Origin: Blastobasis lacticolella
Lineage: Eukaryota; Arthropoda; Insecta; Lepidoptera; Blastobasidae
NCBI GenBank assembly: GCA_905147135.1
Contig: LR990049.1
Span: 12,231,428-12,295,427, forward strand
DNA: 64,000 nucleotides
Reading direction: 5' to 3'
Each line of letters starts with the position of its first letter. Position 1 is the first letter of the stretch. The position numbers were made by a program, and so were the translations under genes. The notes beneath the pieces are model-generated. The model made no database searches and was not told the origin of the DNA. It was given only the letters and a program-made list of their open reading frames with translations. This document shows, piece by piece, positions 45,965 through 57,347 of the stretch.

Positions 45965-46090
45965 TAGACTTCAAGTCCATATGTGGTCATGTGTTATAGG
46001 CAAAGTAGAATATGGCACCAACCCTATTCACAGACGGGTGTCGTAAAAGGCGACTATAGTTAATGCCAAATGGATTGGCAATTCCGTATT
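45965..46090 (+). repeat. Dispersed repeat family P
   Basis: ggtcatgtgttataggcaaa, tagaatatggcaccaaccct and ggtgtcgtaaaaggcgacta; related to 11835-11950 and reverse-related to 4922-4975. Confidence 0.6.
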
Positions 46091-46179
46091 TTGACAAGAA
46101 CCGTCCATTAACTCATGTAAAAAATGTAGTACAAAAACTAAAAACCCCGAGTGCCAATAAAATATTCTGATAAGTTAAC

Positions 46180-46412
46180 AACATCAAGCATATTTACTAT
46201 TATTTATTAAATCACATTACATACATAATAAATTAAAATGAAATAAAATGAATTTTAATTTCTGTTTCGGGTCTGGGTGTTCTATGTATAATAAGTATGT
46301 ATTTAAAAAATATATATACAAGTAGTATATCAGCTAGCTAGCACCCATAGTACAAGCTTAGTTTGGGGCTAGATGGCGCTGTGTGAATGTGTCCACGATT
46401 ATTATTATTATT
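46180..46412 (+). repeat. tRNA-derived SINE, family 2 (body only)
   Basis: tctgtttcgggtctgggtgt, then tacaagcttagtttggggct and agatggcgctgtgtgaatgt, ending in an (att)n run at 46398-46415. It lacks the tRNA head found at 15618-15695. Confidence 0.7.
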
Positions 46413-46414
46413 AT

Positions 46415-47560
46415 ATAATCTAGTCATGTAAGTAATACAAGTAAACTTCAACGTAATTTTAATGACATTCTGTGTTGTAAGCCGCAGCGTGCCCGCCGTA
46501 GCCAGGTAAGTAGAGGGAAAGGTAGCGAGCACACGATGCAGTTACAAAGTGTAAACGTGTAAGCCTCAGAACACCTCCGAAACTTCCCTCCACAGACTTA
46601 TGTGAATAATTGGTGCAACACTTCCAACACACTGGAACAACGTAGATTAATAGCTTTAGAAATATAGCCAATAATTAGCGGAATTATGCGCAAAACTTGC
46701 TCAGCGATGGCTTTTTAGAATTTCGTATTTAAATACTATTTGTAATGTTGTGACAATGGAGTAGACAGCCGTAAAACTTTAATAAAAAAAAAACTATTTT
46801 GTTATGAAAGTCTAACATTCAAAACTATCTTACCAGCGTCAGATCTAATCACTGTGAACATTTAACTGAATATCATATCTAATTTATATGAGGTACGATT
46901 TTACTAGGTATATATTTTTTGTTCTCGCTTAGAACTAAACTCACTATAGATTAGAATAAGCAAAACTTTATATGAATAAGGAGGATCAATATTTAACAAA
47001 AAATATTACTGTATAAGTATACTTTATCATGTCGGAGATTATTTATTCAATAGACACAGGTAAATAGGATAACATACAGTGGAATAAAAATAACCTGAAT
47101 TCTAAATATTTACAACAAGTAATAATACTTGCCACCAAATCACTGAAAAAGCCCTCCCAAACAGCACCACGTGCAAAGGTACCCATACACTACATCAACG
47201 TTATCTCGAAATCTTAAAAGCATTCTCTCCTAAAAGTCTATACAGAGCAAAGTAAGTAGAACATACAATAAAATCACTCTTTTCTAGAAAAATCGTTACT
47301 CTCCATGACTCGTTTAAACCCGTTTCTTCACCAAGAACAATATTTTCCAATTTAAGTGACAAAGTGCACTTAGGTCGGCTTGTCTGAAACCAAAACTTTA
47401 CCATTAAACTACAAAGCAACTTGCAACCAAGAAAAGAAATCTGCTTTTTACCATTCTATTGGTCGTTCTACTTTCTTTACTTTCGAGCGAAAGAGTTTTA
47501 TGTGGGTAGAGCTATTATCTAACATGCTTTACTAATTATCGAGTTTTGATACTATATTAT
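46415..47560. other. Unassigned DNA
   Basis: Nothing recognised; frames at 46338-46671 and 47201-47419 have no domain. Confidence 0.4.
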
Positions 47561-47565
47561 CCCAA

Positions 47566-47782
47566 AAAAAAATTATTATTATTATTGTTTATCAGGCAGG
47601 CAGTTGTGAAACAACTGTTGGGTTGCCTGCATCCGGCTTCTCTCTAACCAAAATTATTCTTCCTGTTCAGATCTTAAGAATTTGTCTAATCTATTTTCAA
47701 ATCCGTTTGTGTTCCTTACGGTCACCACCGCCTCAGGCAGCCCGTTCCAGGCTCTCACAGCACGATTGGTCAGGAAATTTTG
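47566..47782 (-). pseudogene. CR1-like LINE C-terminus (second type)
   Basis: Minus-strand reading from 47782 gives QNFLTNRAVRAWNGLPEAVV followed by TVRNTNGFENRLDKFLRSEQ and a stop at 47654-47656. The 'FxxRAVxxWNxLPxxVV ... F(K/E)xRLDKF' pattern is the standard end of CR1/L2-type reverse transcriptases. A 3' untranslated part (with gcctgcatccggcttctctc on the plus strand) and a (tta)n tail at 47570-47587 follow. It is only the last 43 codons of the element. Confidence 0.75.
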
Positions 47783-47789
47783 TTATCGT

Positions 47790-49260
47790 AGAGTAAATAT
47801 TTAGTATATTTACTCATAAATATGCTCATATCTATAGAACATCTCAACGATATTACGTATGAGATTTTAGTGACGTTAACTAAAATACATATACTAAAGC
47901 AGTAGCTCACCTAGGCTAGGTATCTTTGTCTTTATGATGAACAAATGTGGCACGAATGAGGTGACACAATATTTAAGTCAGTACCTATTCATATATTTTA
48001 GAACAGTGACTAAATCAGAAGCTAGAGAATGTGCATGAATTTAGGCCATGTTTCCTAGTTGCTCGTTGACAAAATTTTAAAGATTGATAACCACTTCATC
48101 TTCGTCCTCACAGTGACAATGCACCTGTGGTTTTACATTTTTGTCGCCTACAACCTAAATGCATGAATCGTAGATGTTATGGGCGACAGTTGCCGCTTAC
48201 CATCAGGTAGGGTGTCTGTTCGTTTATCACTGCGTAGCATAAAATATATAAACATAAAGTACTATAATTGGGTGCTACAATACAATTCATGACAGAATAA
48301 TCCATTCATAATAATTGTATGACTTCGAAATAAAACACCATATTAACGCACAAATAATGAAGGTACCAAATGTCTACCGAAAACGTAAAACTATGAGACA
48401 GAAATTAGACAATTTTAGTTATTTTAGAATTTACTGGTTTTTCATTATAGGTCTTGTGCGGCACCTGGTTAGTACCATAAAGTTAATATACTCAGCGGGT
48501 TGGTACCGATTCTACACTACTGGACACTACACGACCACAATCCGGAATCTAAATATCTATTTTGCCTGAACACATTTAAATAATATTTCACAAAATCGAT
48601 TGAGAACATTGGAATCAAAGCACAATCTCATTGCAATAAGTCCACACACGTTTAAGTTTACTTCTGCTGCGAGAATATTAGGTTAGGTATTTATCAAACA
48701 TTGGCGTGTGGAATGCTAATTTGGATCTTGCACGGCGCCATACGCCAAATGAAATTATTAATTCCGTTTGCGAAGGAGATAATTTCGCAGAATGGTTGCG
48801 TTGTTTGACTTTAATTAATTCGAGGCTTGTCACTGGTGAATGTAATTTCTAGCAACGCTGAGGCGTGTATATCGTCACTGTAATCGCCTAATGTTCATTT
48901 ATCGTTGATGGCGCGTGCGCGTGTGGCTATGTAATGTATAAGATACGTTTCGTTGCCCGATTGTAAATTACAAGATAGATTCTACTGCGTGTTTTTTTGT
49001 ACTATTCGCTGTCGTGGACTCGACGTATACCGGAAAGATTCATGAGAAAAGGTTAAGAAATATTAGTCGCAATAGTACCTAAATGTGTGTTGCACCTTCC
49101 TGAAAATAATCGTGGTTGTACCCATGTCCTCTGTGATGACCAAAAAGGTCCAAGATCAACAACAAGCCATTTATGCTTGATATATAAATCTATCAAATAT
49201 CTAGAATATATGGGCAATTATATCTTGAGATTTAATTGCCCAAATATTCTACGTTACTAC
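47790..49260. other. Mostly unassigned DNA
   Basis: Apart from the repeat tail at 48144-48240, nothing recognised. Confidence 0.4.
48144..48240 (+). repeat. 3' tail fragment, 'cacctgatgg' family
   Basis: gcatgaatcgtagatgttat, gggcgacagttgccgcttac and catcaggtagggtgtctgtt. In reverse it matches 23226-23300. Confidence 0.6.
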
Positions 49261-49267
49261 TTATAAG

Positions 49268-49617
49268 TTTTTTTTTATGTCATACGGTTGGCAAACAGGC
49301 AAGCGGGCCACCTGATGGAAAGTGGTCACCACTGCCTATAGGCATTAGCAACACCAAAAGTATCGCCAATGCGTTGCCCACCTCTATAACACGTTGCACG
49401 TTGCAGCAAAAAGGCAAATGCCACTCCACTGCCAAAGCCACGGTTCCCCAAATCCCCACCCCATGGAGCACTGGAAACCTTACTCACCGGCAGAAACACA
49501 ATACTAGTTAAAAGAGTATTATTTAGCTGCGATATTCTGTTAGGTGGAGGTACTACCCCAGTCGGGCGGTTCCAATTCGAACGAGATACCCCGCTATGCC
49601 CTACCTCTCTTAGTTGT
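49268..49617 (-). repeat. SINE-like element, about 350 bp (full length)
   Basis: T tract, tatgtcatacggttggcaaa, cgggccacctgatggaaagt, ggcattagcaacaccaaaag, cttactcaccggcagaaaca, ggtggaggtactaccccagt and taccccgctatgccctacct. It aligns end to end with 37768-38098 in reverse. The 178-residue minus frame 49326-49862 exists only because this element happens to be open; its repeat-derived half is shared with 37.8 kb, so I do not call a gene. Confidence 0.8.
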
Positions 49618-49619
49618 AG

Positions 49620-51665
49620 TTCTATAAACACCGATGCAATCCCTAAAAATAATTCTGAAGAGTAATTCGGTGTAGTACTCATAGCTACCTCATAAATAGG
49701 GAATAAACATCCCCTGCGTATAATTCCGAATGTCGTCAAAAAGAACAGAAAACAAATGCACAGAATAAGTTCGATGCTTTTCAAGTCGTGAAAACCGATA
49801 GCTAGAATCCCAACGCACACGCCGACCCGAACGGAATCCGAACCATATTTCATGTTCTCCACGTTATGTGCTTTGTGAAAGAGAATACATTTTTCACTAT
49901 CTTTAGAGCTTTCACACTAAATTCTCTTTGTTTGTTGCTCAGTTCCTTACTTTGATGCTTATGCAATTTATGCCATCTAAATTGTTATTACCTATACTAA
50001 AAGAGTAACATATTAAATACCACTCACATTCACAATCTTCTCGTTACCTGAAAACATGTACCCATGTATTCAGGTCAAGGATAATTCTGAGCCGCCAAAA
50101 GCCTATAATAAAAGTCAGTGCGCGAAATTGGAAAGCGCTTGGATGTGCCGAGAACGATTCCTCGTTCGCCAACACTTTGGCAACGATTCATTTGAGAAAC
50201 TCATTTGCGAGCAGCCTCTGGAGTGCGATCCTCGTTTGCGTCGCTAGTCGGAGTTAGCACGCGACGTAACTCCCCGCCCGTAGTTGTGCAACCAGTACGC
50301 TTCATTACTTAATGCTCTGATCAGTTAGCTGTGTACGGAACACTGTCAGATTGTCAATGAACTACGCTATAGCCAGTTATATTTACGCGATGTGAGAAAA
50401 TCGTGGCACCTGAGTGAAATACGTGCTACATAAAGCTTCCCAGAGACGTGTTTTACATCTCATCTTGTGGAAAGTGTTTTACATTTCATATAAACACACT
50501 TTAGTTTACCGAGTGAAAACCCCTCGGTAACTTTATGCACTTGCTTAACAACAAAAGGTTGTTGAAATCTACGCCCCGGTTGCATCGTGGAGAACGCTCG
50601 ACTCTTGGAGAGCGCTAGCAGCGACGCAGTGACATCTCCCTCTTAGCGGCCCCAACTGACGAAGACGACTTCTCGTCATTTTAACAAAGGGTGAAATTGC
50701 CCGAGGAGCGGTGCGTTCCGCCCCCACCCTTCCCTGTACATTGACCGCAGTCGAGAGCTCCGCGCCCACACGCCACATCTGTCAAAGGGACCGCCGCCGT
50801 TTTAAACAGTTTTTACATCAGAATCCTTGCCGAAAGTCAGGGTGAAAATTTTCCCCTCTATAAATTTATGGAACAAATGTGAAAGTCGAAAGCTCCTCGC
50901 AATTACCGATTCAATTTAACGTATCGACACGTTTTAATGAAATTCAAAGTACCAATTGTTCGCTGGGAAGCAGTTAATTAACTGAACGATGTGATCGGAA
51001 AGTACCGAAATGTATTAATTAATTCATCGTCGAGGAGCGTCTAGGACGCGTCACCGCGGCTAATAAATATTCAGACGTTTATCCCGACGTTGACGTTTCA
51101 TTTAAAGAGCGCCCGATGACGTAGTAATTTTTTTGTAAACGTTAAGCAATATTAACGTCAACAAAAAGGCCTGAAGTGACCCAGCATTAAAGTCAGCTTA
51201 TGACTGAGAGCGTGATAGATTGCCGCCGCCGCCGACGCGCCCGTTTATTTTTTATTAAATGCCGCGGCATCTGGCTTCAATTGCGGTAACAGCTTTTTAC
51301 GGTACCAACCGGCTTGATGTTTATGCGGGAATCTTCTTGTTTCGTAACATTTCATCTTTTATTGCCGCTCCTTTAATCTTACTTACGTTTTATATTCCGA
51401 GTTTGCATATAAATACTATAAAAAATCTTAATAAGTTATTTCGTGGAATTTTTATGTCTAATGTTCGTATATACTGGCATTACTTGTTTTTGGTTGGTAT
51501 TATTAGACACATTCATTTTGTAGTTATCGCCCGTAATATGATTGGCTAAATTGTGTTCTAAATATCAGTAGGTGATATGCAGAATTACAGGGACATTGAG
51601 AGTGGGTTATGTGCTGCCATATTATATTTAACACTTTGTGTTCTCACTTCGTGATGGAACTCCAT
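49620..51665. other. Unassigned DNA with a GC-rich patch
   Basis: 50570-50800 is GC-rich without a recognised feature. The 63-residue frame 50056-50247 (MYPCIQVKDNSEPPKAYNKS start, Cys-containing C-terminus) looks less random than its neighbours but has no signal peptide or known motif. I leave it uncalled. Confidence 0.35.
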
Positions 51666-51669
51666 TATT

Positions 51670-51767
51670 ATGAATTAAATCACTTTATGTACGCCATTTT
51701 ATTAAATTGCAACCGGTTTCAAATTACTCATCTTCAGACCTGCCTAACAAAAAGTGATTTAATTCAT
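51670..51767. mobile_element. Small inverted-repeat element, exact 17-bp arms
   Basis: atgaattaaatcacttt (51670-51686) and aaagtgatttaattcat (51751-51767) are perfect reverse complements. The interior contains gcaaccggtttcaaattact and catcttcagacctg. Likely a miniature element; class unknown. Confidence 0.65.
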
Positions 51768-51970
51768 GATTAAATTATATTATATATAACAAAAACCACT
51801 GATTCGTTCTCAAATCCTACTACCACACTCAACCATTCAAATCTTTCACATCACAATTATTCGCCCAGCTAATTCAACCTCAACACCACCGAGACAAAGT
51901 CTAACTTCGCCAACCTAACTGCATTGAAACACGAAGGAAAAACTTAAAAACAGTAGCTGCAAGTTCGCCC

Positions 51971-52640
51971 GTGTCCATTGTTCAGCGGTTGCCGCAAATT
52001 CTTCTACTTAAGTTGGGCGCTTGACGAATGCGCTACCTCCAGGCAGCGTTCCGTAGCCCCCGACCGTTGGCCGACGTTGATAAGTCTCCATTGCGACAAG
52101 TCTCTATTTGGCTACAAACGTGAGATAAAATTCAATGTACAAGGTCTTAATCTATATTCGAAGTAGTAGAAGGAAATGTGGCGATTTATTTTCCGCTATT
52201 TTGGAGGATCATGTGGTGGTTTATATTTAAATAATGTCATGGGCAATTATTATCATTCTTATTAAAGTAAGGGGGAAGTGTGTCCATCTAACTCCTTGTT
52301 TGTTTGTGTCTATTGTTCAGCGGTGGCTGCAAATTCTTCCACTTAAGTTGGGCGCTTGACGAATGCGCTACCTCCAGCGTTCCGTTTTACCCCGGACCGT
52401 TGGCCGACGTTGATAAGTGCCCATTGCGACAAGTCTCTATTTGGCCCCAAAACGTGAGATAAAACCCAATGTAAACAAGGTCTTAATCTATATTTGAAGG
52501 AGAATTTATAGTGTGGTATTACGCTATTTTATAGGGAAATGTGGTGATTTATATTCAAATAATGTTATGGGTAATTTTTACATTTTTATTAATTGGAATG
52601 TGTGACCAACTCCTTGTTTGTTTTTTGCTTGGGTCCATCC
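51971..52640. repeat. Tandem duplication, about 335-bp unit
   Basis: Copy 1 starts gtgtccattgttcagcggtt (51971), copy 2 gtgtctattgttcagcggtg (52306). Shared blocks include taagttgggcgcttgacgaa, cgctacctccag, gaccgttggccgacgttgat, gcgacaagtctctatttggc and aaggtcttaatctatatt. Both end near a 'ccaactccttgtttg' block, which also suggests a third fragment at 52620. The copies have diverged by substitutions and small indels. No coding capacity is evident. Confidence 0.85.
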
Positions 52641-52644
52641 ATAG

Positions 52645-53595
52645 CTAAAGTAGCGCAGTAATATTAAATTCAACGCTCTTCGCCTCCACATCCGCCTCCG
52701 CCTCCGCTAAGAAGGCCTCCGTTACAACCCTAGTCCATAGCTAAACTAGCGCACTAACACAAAACTCTGTATGAAGATTCTTTGACTTCTCGGAAAATGT
52801 ATACGTACATTACCTACACTTCCTATCGAGTTCTGCAAAGTTCCATTCTTCCCGCAAGTCCAAATAATATCAAGTCGTAGCTTTCTAAAACGCCAAACCC
52901 GTTGAAGTAATGGGTAGACATAACCGTAAAAATATGTGTAACGCTATTTTATGCGTACGAAAAAGTGGGCACATCATATACCTACGACATCTGCTAACTC
53001 CCAGTTACAAGAACGTATTTATAAGAATATCATATTGCCAGTAATTCTACTTCACATTTTTATTTCCAAAAACACTCACGATTCTATTTAAACCCTAGTA
53101 AGGTAAAGTTTATCGTCGCGTTAGTAAGAGCGTAAACCGAGTACCCATAAAGCATTCAGCTCCCTGGTAACCTACTTCCAGTAGGCACCTGTACACTCGA
53201 GTCCACAAATCAGCCGCTGGCCAAGCCAGAACTCCGTCACCGCTAAACCTTATGCCTCCTAATCGAGTAAACGTTTCCAAACCAACGGTTCGGACACGTC
53301 GCGTAGCGCTACGGGCGTAGCACTCCATGTAGCACCGTAGACGCCTCTACGACATTCCTGCCGGCGCAATGTAAACATTTGTGGAGCAGGACTTTGATGT
53401 TGCGTTGAATAGTGTACTAGGGTTTAACTAGGATCGTGGGTGTTCTCGGGAATAAAAATGTGAAGTAGATGCTGTTCAAGAATTTCTATAAGTATGATAT
53501 TATTTTAAATAGGTAACTTCTTTTATAATAGGTATATGATGTGCCCACGTCTTCGTCTGCATAACATTTGGTAGTATTCCTGCGGGAACATCTAC
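52645..53595. other. Unassigned DNA
   Basis: Nothing recognised. Includes a short gcctccgcctccgc run near 52690 and a 72-residue minus frame (53110-53328) without family resemblance. Confidence 0.4.
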
Positions 53596-53597
53596 CC

Positions 53598-53770
53598 ATA
53601 GTATAAAACAAAGTCGCTTCCTTCCGTCTGTCCTTATGTATCTATGTAGCCTTAGATCTTTTAAACTACGCAACGGATTTTAATGGAATTTTCAACAATA
53701 GAGAAAGCTATTCAAGAGGAAGGTTTGTAAACAAGAAAAAAAAACGTATATTTTTCTTGTTTATAAACCT
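53598..53770 (+). repeat. Family H copy with head-to-head hairpin
   Basis: gtataaaacaaagtcgcttc, taaactacgcaacggatttt and tcaagaggaaggtttgtaaa: family H on the plus strand. At its end, 53721-53740 and 53751-53770 form 20-bp arms (one mismatch, aggtttgtaaacaagaaaaa / tttttcttgtttataaacct). It looks as if the start of a second, inverted family H copy abuts the first. Confidence 0.65.
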
Positions 53771-53774
53771 ACTC

Positions 53775-54500
53775 CTACTTACCCAAGTAGTAGGTAATAA
53801 AATTGAATCCAAACCAAGTATGAAAGAGAAACAAACATCCATCCTTACTGTGGTGGGATTAGGATATTGACGAGACAGACACGGGTGATGAAAGTAGGAG
53901 GATGCTGAAATGATTTTACTGCTAATGCCTGTGACAGGAAATTACATGAAATTTTACATATTTATTTTTAGGACATAAACAGTAATTTAAAATTTAAAAT
54001 TCTATCAAATTGCTCTCTCACGCTGTGGAAAGTGATAATGTAAACGATGGTAAGGTATGCTTACGTTTAGCTTGCTTACGCTCAATGTTTTAGGGATAAA
54101 TAAGCAGGACATACACTCCTTTGCTGTCAGAAGCGAAGCGTATCCTGCGAATACGATGAATATTGACGACAGTAGTGGAAATCCAATAATGTAATGACTA
54201 GTCGAGTGCCTAGTCCGATAGAAAGGATCAAGGTATGCGACGAGAAAATTATAACGTCAATTTCTTTTCGTAACACTTTACAAGTAACTGAGTAAAGTGA
54301 TAATTAAAAGGCCGCCTTTGCCCACAATGTTTGAATAGACCTGTTAAATTTTCTTTCTTGTTATTTTGTGTGCAATTAGGAGTATAATATATGTAAGTAT
54401 GTTTATATGTATTTGTATGTATGTATGTATATGTATTTGTTTTCAATGTAGGTATATAGGTATGTATTTATTAATGTATTGTATTAGTTAAGCATCATTA
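53775..54500. other. Unassigned DNA with TATG microsatellite
   Basis: 54390-54440 is an imperfect tatg/tgta microsatellite. Otherwise nothing recognised. Confidence 0.5.
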
Positions 54501-54504
54501 TTTT

Positions 54505-56100
54505 GTTATTTATTTATTTTTATTTAACATTTATTGTGCACAATAAATAGTATGCAAAATAGACATACAGAAAAAAATCACAACAGGTACAGCTTATTTC
54601 TAAAGAAATATCTTCCAGCCGACCAACGGAAGAGAGAGGTCAAAATCGAGAGGCAGATGGCGTGCACCTTAAATTTACTTACCTACTATAGTACAACTAA
54701 ATATAAATACATACACCATACATAATAGTACATAATACATACATATATAAATAATATAAATATATATATACATATAAATATTATGGATAACAAATGGAAA
54801 TATAGTGCCCTTTTACTCGTTTTTTAAACGTATCAGGCGAAGGACTAGTACGTACAGTATGCGGCAGCGAATTCCACAATCTAGCCGCATGAACAGAAAA
54901 GGAGTTGGAATAACATTCGGAGTGATGAGGAGGAATAGAGAGCAGTGCCTTGACGCTAGATCGACAGGGCATGTCTTGGGAACGGGAAAAATTAAAACGA
55001 TCACGAAGGTAGGAAGGAGCTCGAGGATTATAGAGAACATTATAAAGGACACAAAGGATGTGAATATTCCTGCGAAGGCGGATTGGAAGCCACTTGAGTT
55101 AGGCCCGAAATTGGGAGATGTGGTCGTACTTGCGTAAGCCAAATATAAACCGGATACCAAGATTTTGGAGCCGCTCAAGCTAATTCAATAATTCTTCCGT
55201 AGCGTCGAGATAACAGGAGTCAGCGTAGTCTAATAAGGGAAGAATTAGTGTTTGGACGAGAGAGATCTTAGCATTCAAGGGCAGAAAATATTGGAGACGC
55301 TTAAGTGAGTGCAGTGTGTGGTGAACCTTCCTGCTGACATTGTTCACTTGGGACGCCCATGACAAGTTTGTGTCCAGAACTACCCCCAAATTTTTGGCAG
55401 TTGTTGTATATGGGATAATTGAGCCATCATATATAACCGAGGGCAATGTTGACATCCTTAATCTCTTACACATATAGGTACTGCCAACCAACATCACCTT
55501 CGATTTATTTGGGTTAACAAGCAGACCGTAGTCTCTTGCCCAATTGCAAACACTGGCAAGAACAGAGTTGAAGTAGTTGACAGCACCATCAATATCATCG
55601 AGATCGAAATGGTGATACAGCTGCAGATCGTCTGCATATAGATGGAAATTACAAGGGATTATCGAGGTGACAGTGTTTATAAAAATGGAGAAGAGGAGAG
55701 GAGAAAGAACGCCACCCTGAGGCACGCCAGCAACGAGGTCACACCAGTTTGAGTTGGACTCATTCAAGCAGACACGCTGCGTACGGCCCCTAAGATAGGA
55801 GTCGAACCAAGATAATGCTGAAGGGGATACATTAAGTGAACGAAGGACAGCAAGGAGAATGCCAAAATCCACGGTGTTAAAGGCACTACTAAAGTCCAGT
55901 AAGGCAAGCACAGTTAACGACTTATTTTCAAAAGCCCAACGAATGTCGTCTGTGACTTTAAGAAGCGCGGTAACAGTGCTGTGACCAGAGCGGAAACCAG
56001 ACTGATAAGGTGATAATAAGTTATTAGTTAAAATATAATGTGTTAGTTGCTTGTGGGCAATATGCTCAAGGACTTTGTTTTTGCTACTGTGCACGTCTTC
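54505..56100 (-). pseudogene. CR1/L2-like LINE: reverse transcriptase to 3' end, two in-frame stops
   Basis: The minus frame 56118-55183 encodes most of a reverse transcriptase. Numbering from 56118, fingers motif PYQSGFRSGHSTVTALLKV is at about 38-55. Palm motif LALLDFSSAF holds the first catalytic Asp (residue 75), GVPQGGVLSPLLF is at 131-143, and the YADD box at 161-164 carries the other two Asp. NPNKSKVMLVGS and YTTTAKNLGVVLDTNLSW follow, then thumb sequence. In the same frame a TAG (55180-55182) and a TAA (55099-55101) interrupt the thumb/C-terminal part. Beyond them LKWLPIRLRR and FSVHAARLWNSLPHTVRTSP reach the natural stop at 54781. The 3' untranslated part is AT-rich and ends in aatgttaaataaaaataaa-type sequence near 54505. 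Endonuclease and ORF1 are missing; conserved similarity starts around 56085. Few lesions suggest a relatively recent insertion. Confidence 0.9.
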
Positions 56101-56265
56101 ACTGCATTTAATTATCACGATATTTCTGCTGTAGGCCTGCTGGAAGAAATTTCTTTATAGAAATAAGTTGGCCTGTTGTGTCTAATATATTATGGAATAT
56201 ACTTTTTGTAACAATCTTGTGTACAATAAATGGTTAAATAAATAAATATATTTATCTATCTATCA
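56101..56265 (+). repeat. LINE 3' end of the same family, opposite orientation
   Basis: cctgctggaagaaatttctt, tatagaaataagttggcctg and gtgtacaataaatggttaaa then (taaa)n. The same sequence in reverse closes the LINE at 54505-54620 (tatttctaaagaaatatctt, attgtgcacaataaat). So the 5' break of the minus-strand LINE abuts the 3' terminus of a plus-strand relative. Confidence 0.7.
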
Positions 56266-56290
56266 TTCTAATATGATTAATTGCACTACG

Positions 56291-56697
56291 GACACCCCTC
56301 GAACACGACGTTCCTCTATATTGCCTTGTCAATATATTGACCTGCCAAAAAAAGCGAAAAACTTAGTTTTTTCAATATTTTAATGTAATACGGCTGGCAA
56401 ATAAGAATGCGGGCGACCTGATAGAAAGTGGTCACCGTCGCCTATGGATATCAGCAATACCAGCGCAACCAATGCGTTGTTCGCCTCTAAGAAAACATCT
56501 TATATACCTCTTGAACGTATGTATACCCATGCCATAATCCAAAGGAAACACTGTGGGAGTTCATTCAACATCCGAATCGTCCGAGAGAGAATCTATACTT
56601 TATATCTCTATTTATTACCGACACCCATCGAACACGACGTTTTTCTACATTGCCTTGTCAATAAATTGACCTGCCCGACCAAAAGCAAAAAATCTAT
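56291..56697. repeat. About 78-bp direct repeats flanking a SINE-like tail
   Basis: 56291-56366 and 56620-56697 share gaacacgacgttcctctata / gaacacgacgtttttctaca, ttgccttgtcaata and attgacctgcc. Between them lies a minus-strand 3' tail of the 'cacctgatggaaagtggtc' family (56384-56520: gcgggcgacctgatagaaag, aatgcgttgttcgcctctaa). Confidence 0.7.
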
Positions 56698-56699
56698 GT

Positions 56700-57110
56700 T
56701 TTTTTACTGATTTAAAGCACGAAATATAGTGTCGTAATACGAAATGTAGTTCTCCTCTAATTGGGGACAACCCGTGCGATTTTAAAATCAATTAGGCGAT
56801 CATGTTACGCCAATTACGATGGATACAAAGCCAAATTAATGTCGTCATTAAGTGATTAAACGCGTCCATAAAAACCGTTTTAACGTCCGTGTTTCGGGGC
56901 CATTTGTCCGGCTCATCGAATTCGCAGTAGTGCCGCGAATTGCGATTGTTTATTTTAAAAATATACATAAACAATGATAAAATATAACAAGCATTATAAA
57001 TAGCAAGTAGTAGTCAAGGGCCCTAGTTTTGAAACGCTCTCACTTACGCGAGTGCTCGCCTTCTAATGCCTGTCTTTTCTATCTACTTACCACGAGTGTG
57101 AAAGAGCGCA
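56700..57110. other. Unassigned DNA
   Basis: Nothing recognised; 57020-57042 (gccctagttttgaaacgctc) may be a detached piece of the palindromic family that follows. Confidence 0.35.
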
Positions 57111-57112
57111 TG

Positions 57113-57313
57113 CGAGCGCTCGCCTCAAGTCGCACGGTATTTAATTATGATTTTCGACTTGAAAAATTCAATATTACGATGCATGACGCTGATTTTTCCT
57201 ATTTTCGAACTCTTCGCGTTCGGTGCTTCCAATGTAAGTAATTTAAAAAATTTTGAAGTTTTTACATCGAAAATTAATAAATGGGGACTGTTCGAATCGA
57301 GGCGAGCGGTTCG
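57113..57313. mobile_element. Palindromic element, same family as 30121-30285
   Basis: gcgctcgcctcaagtcgcac (57117) mirrors aatcgaggcgagcggttcg (57294-57312), with pairing along about 43 bp. The centre gcatgacgctgatttttcct matches 27380-27400 in reverse. Two 60-90 residue frames across it are by-products. Confidence 0.65.
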
Positions 57314-57347
57314 TTCTTCGTTGGTTGAGATAATATAGCCCAGCACG

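Noticed and set aside
49326..49862. 178-residue minus-strand protein
   Set aside because: The C-terminal half is the SINE-like element found also at 37768-38098, and the rest has no recognisable domain. An open repeat, not a gene.
50056..50247. 63-residue small protein
   Set aside because: The residue mix is plausible, but there is no splice evidence, signal peptide, motif or second copy to support it.
54390..54780. CRISPR-like or satellite array
   Set aside because: The repetitive look comes from TATG and TATA microsatellites and the AT-rich 3' end of a LINE; there are no spaced identical repeats.
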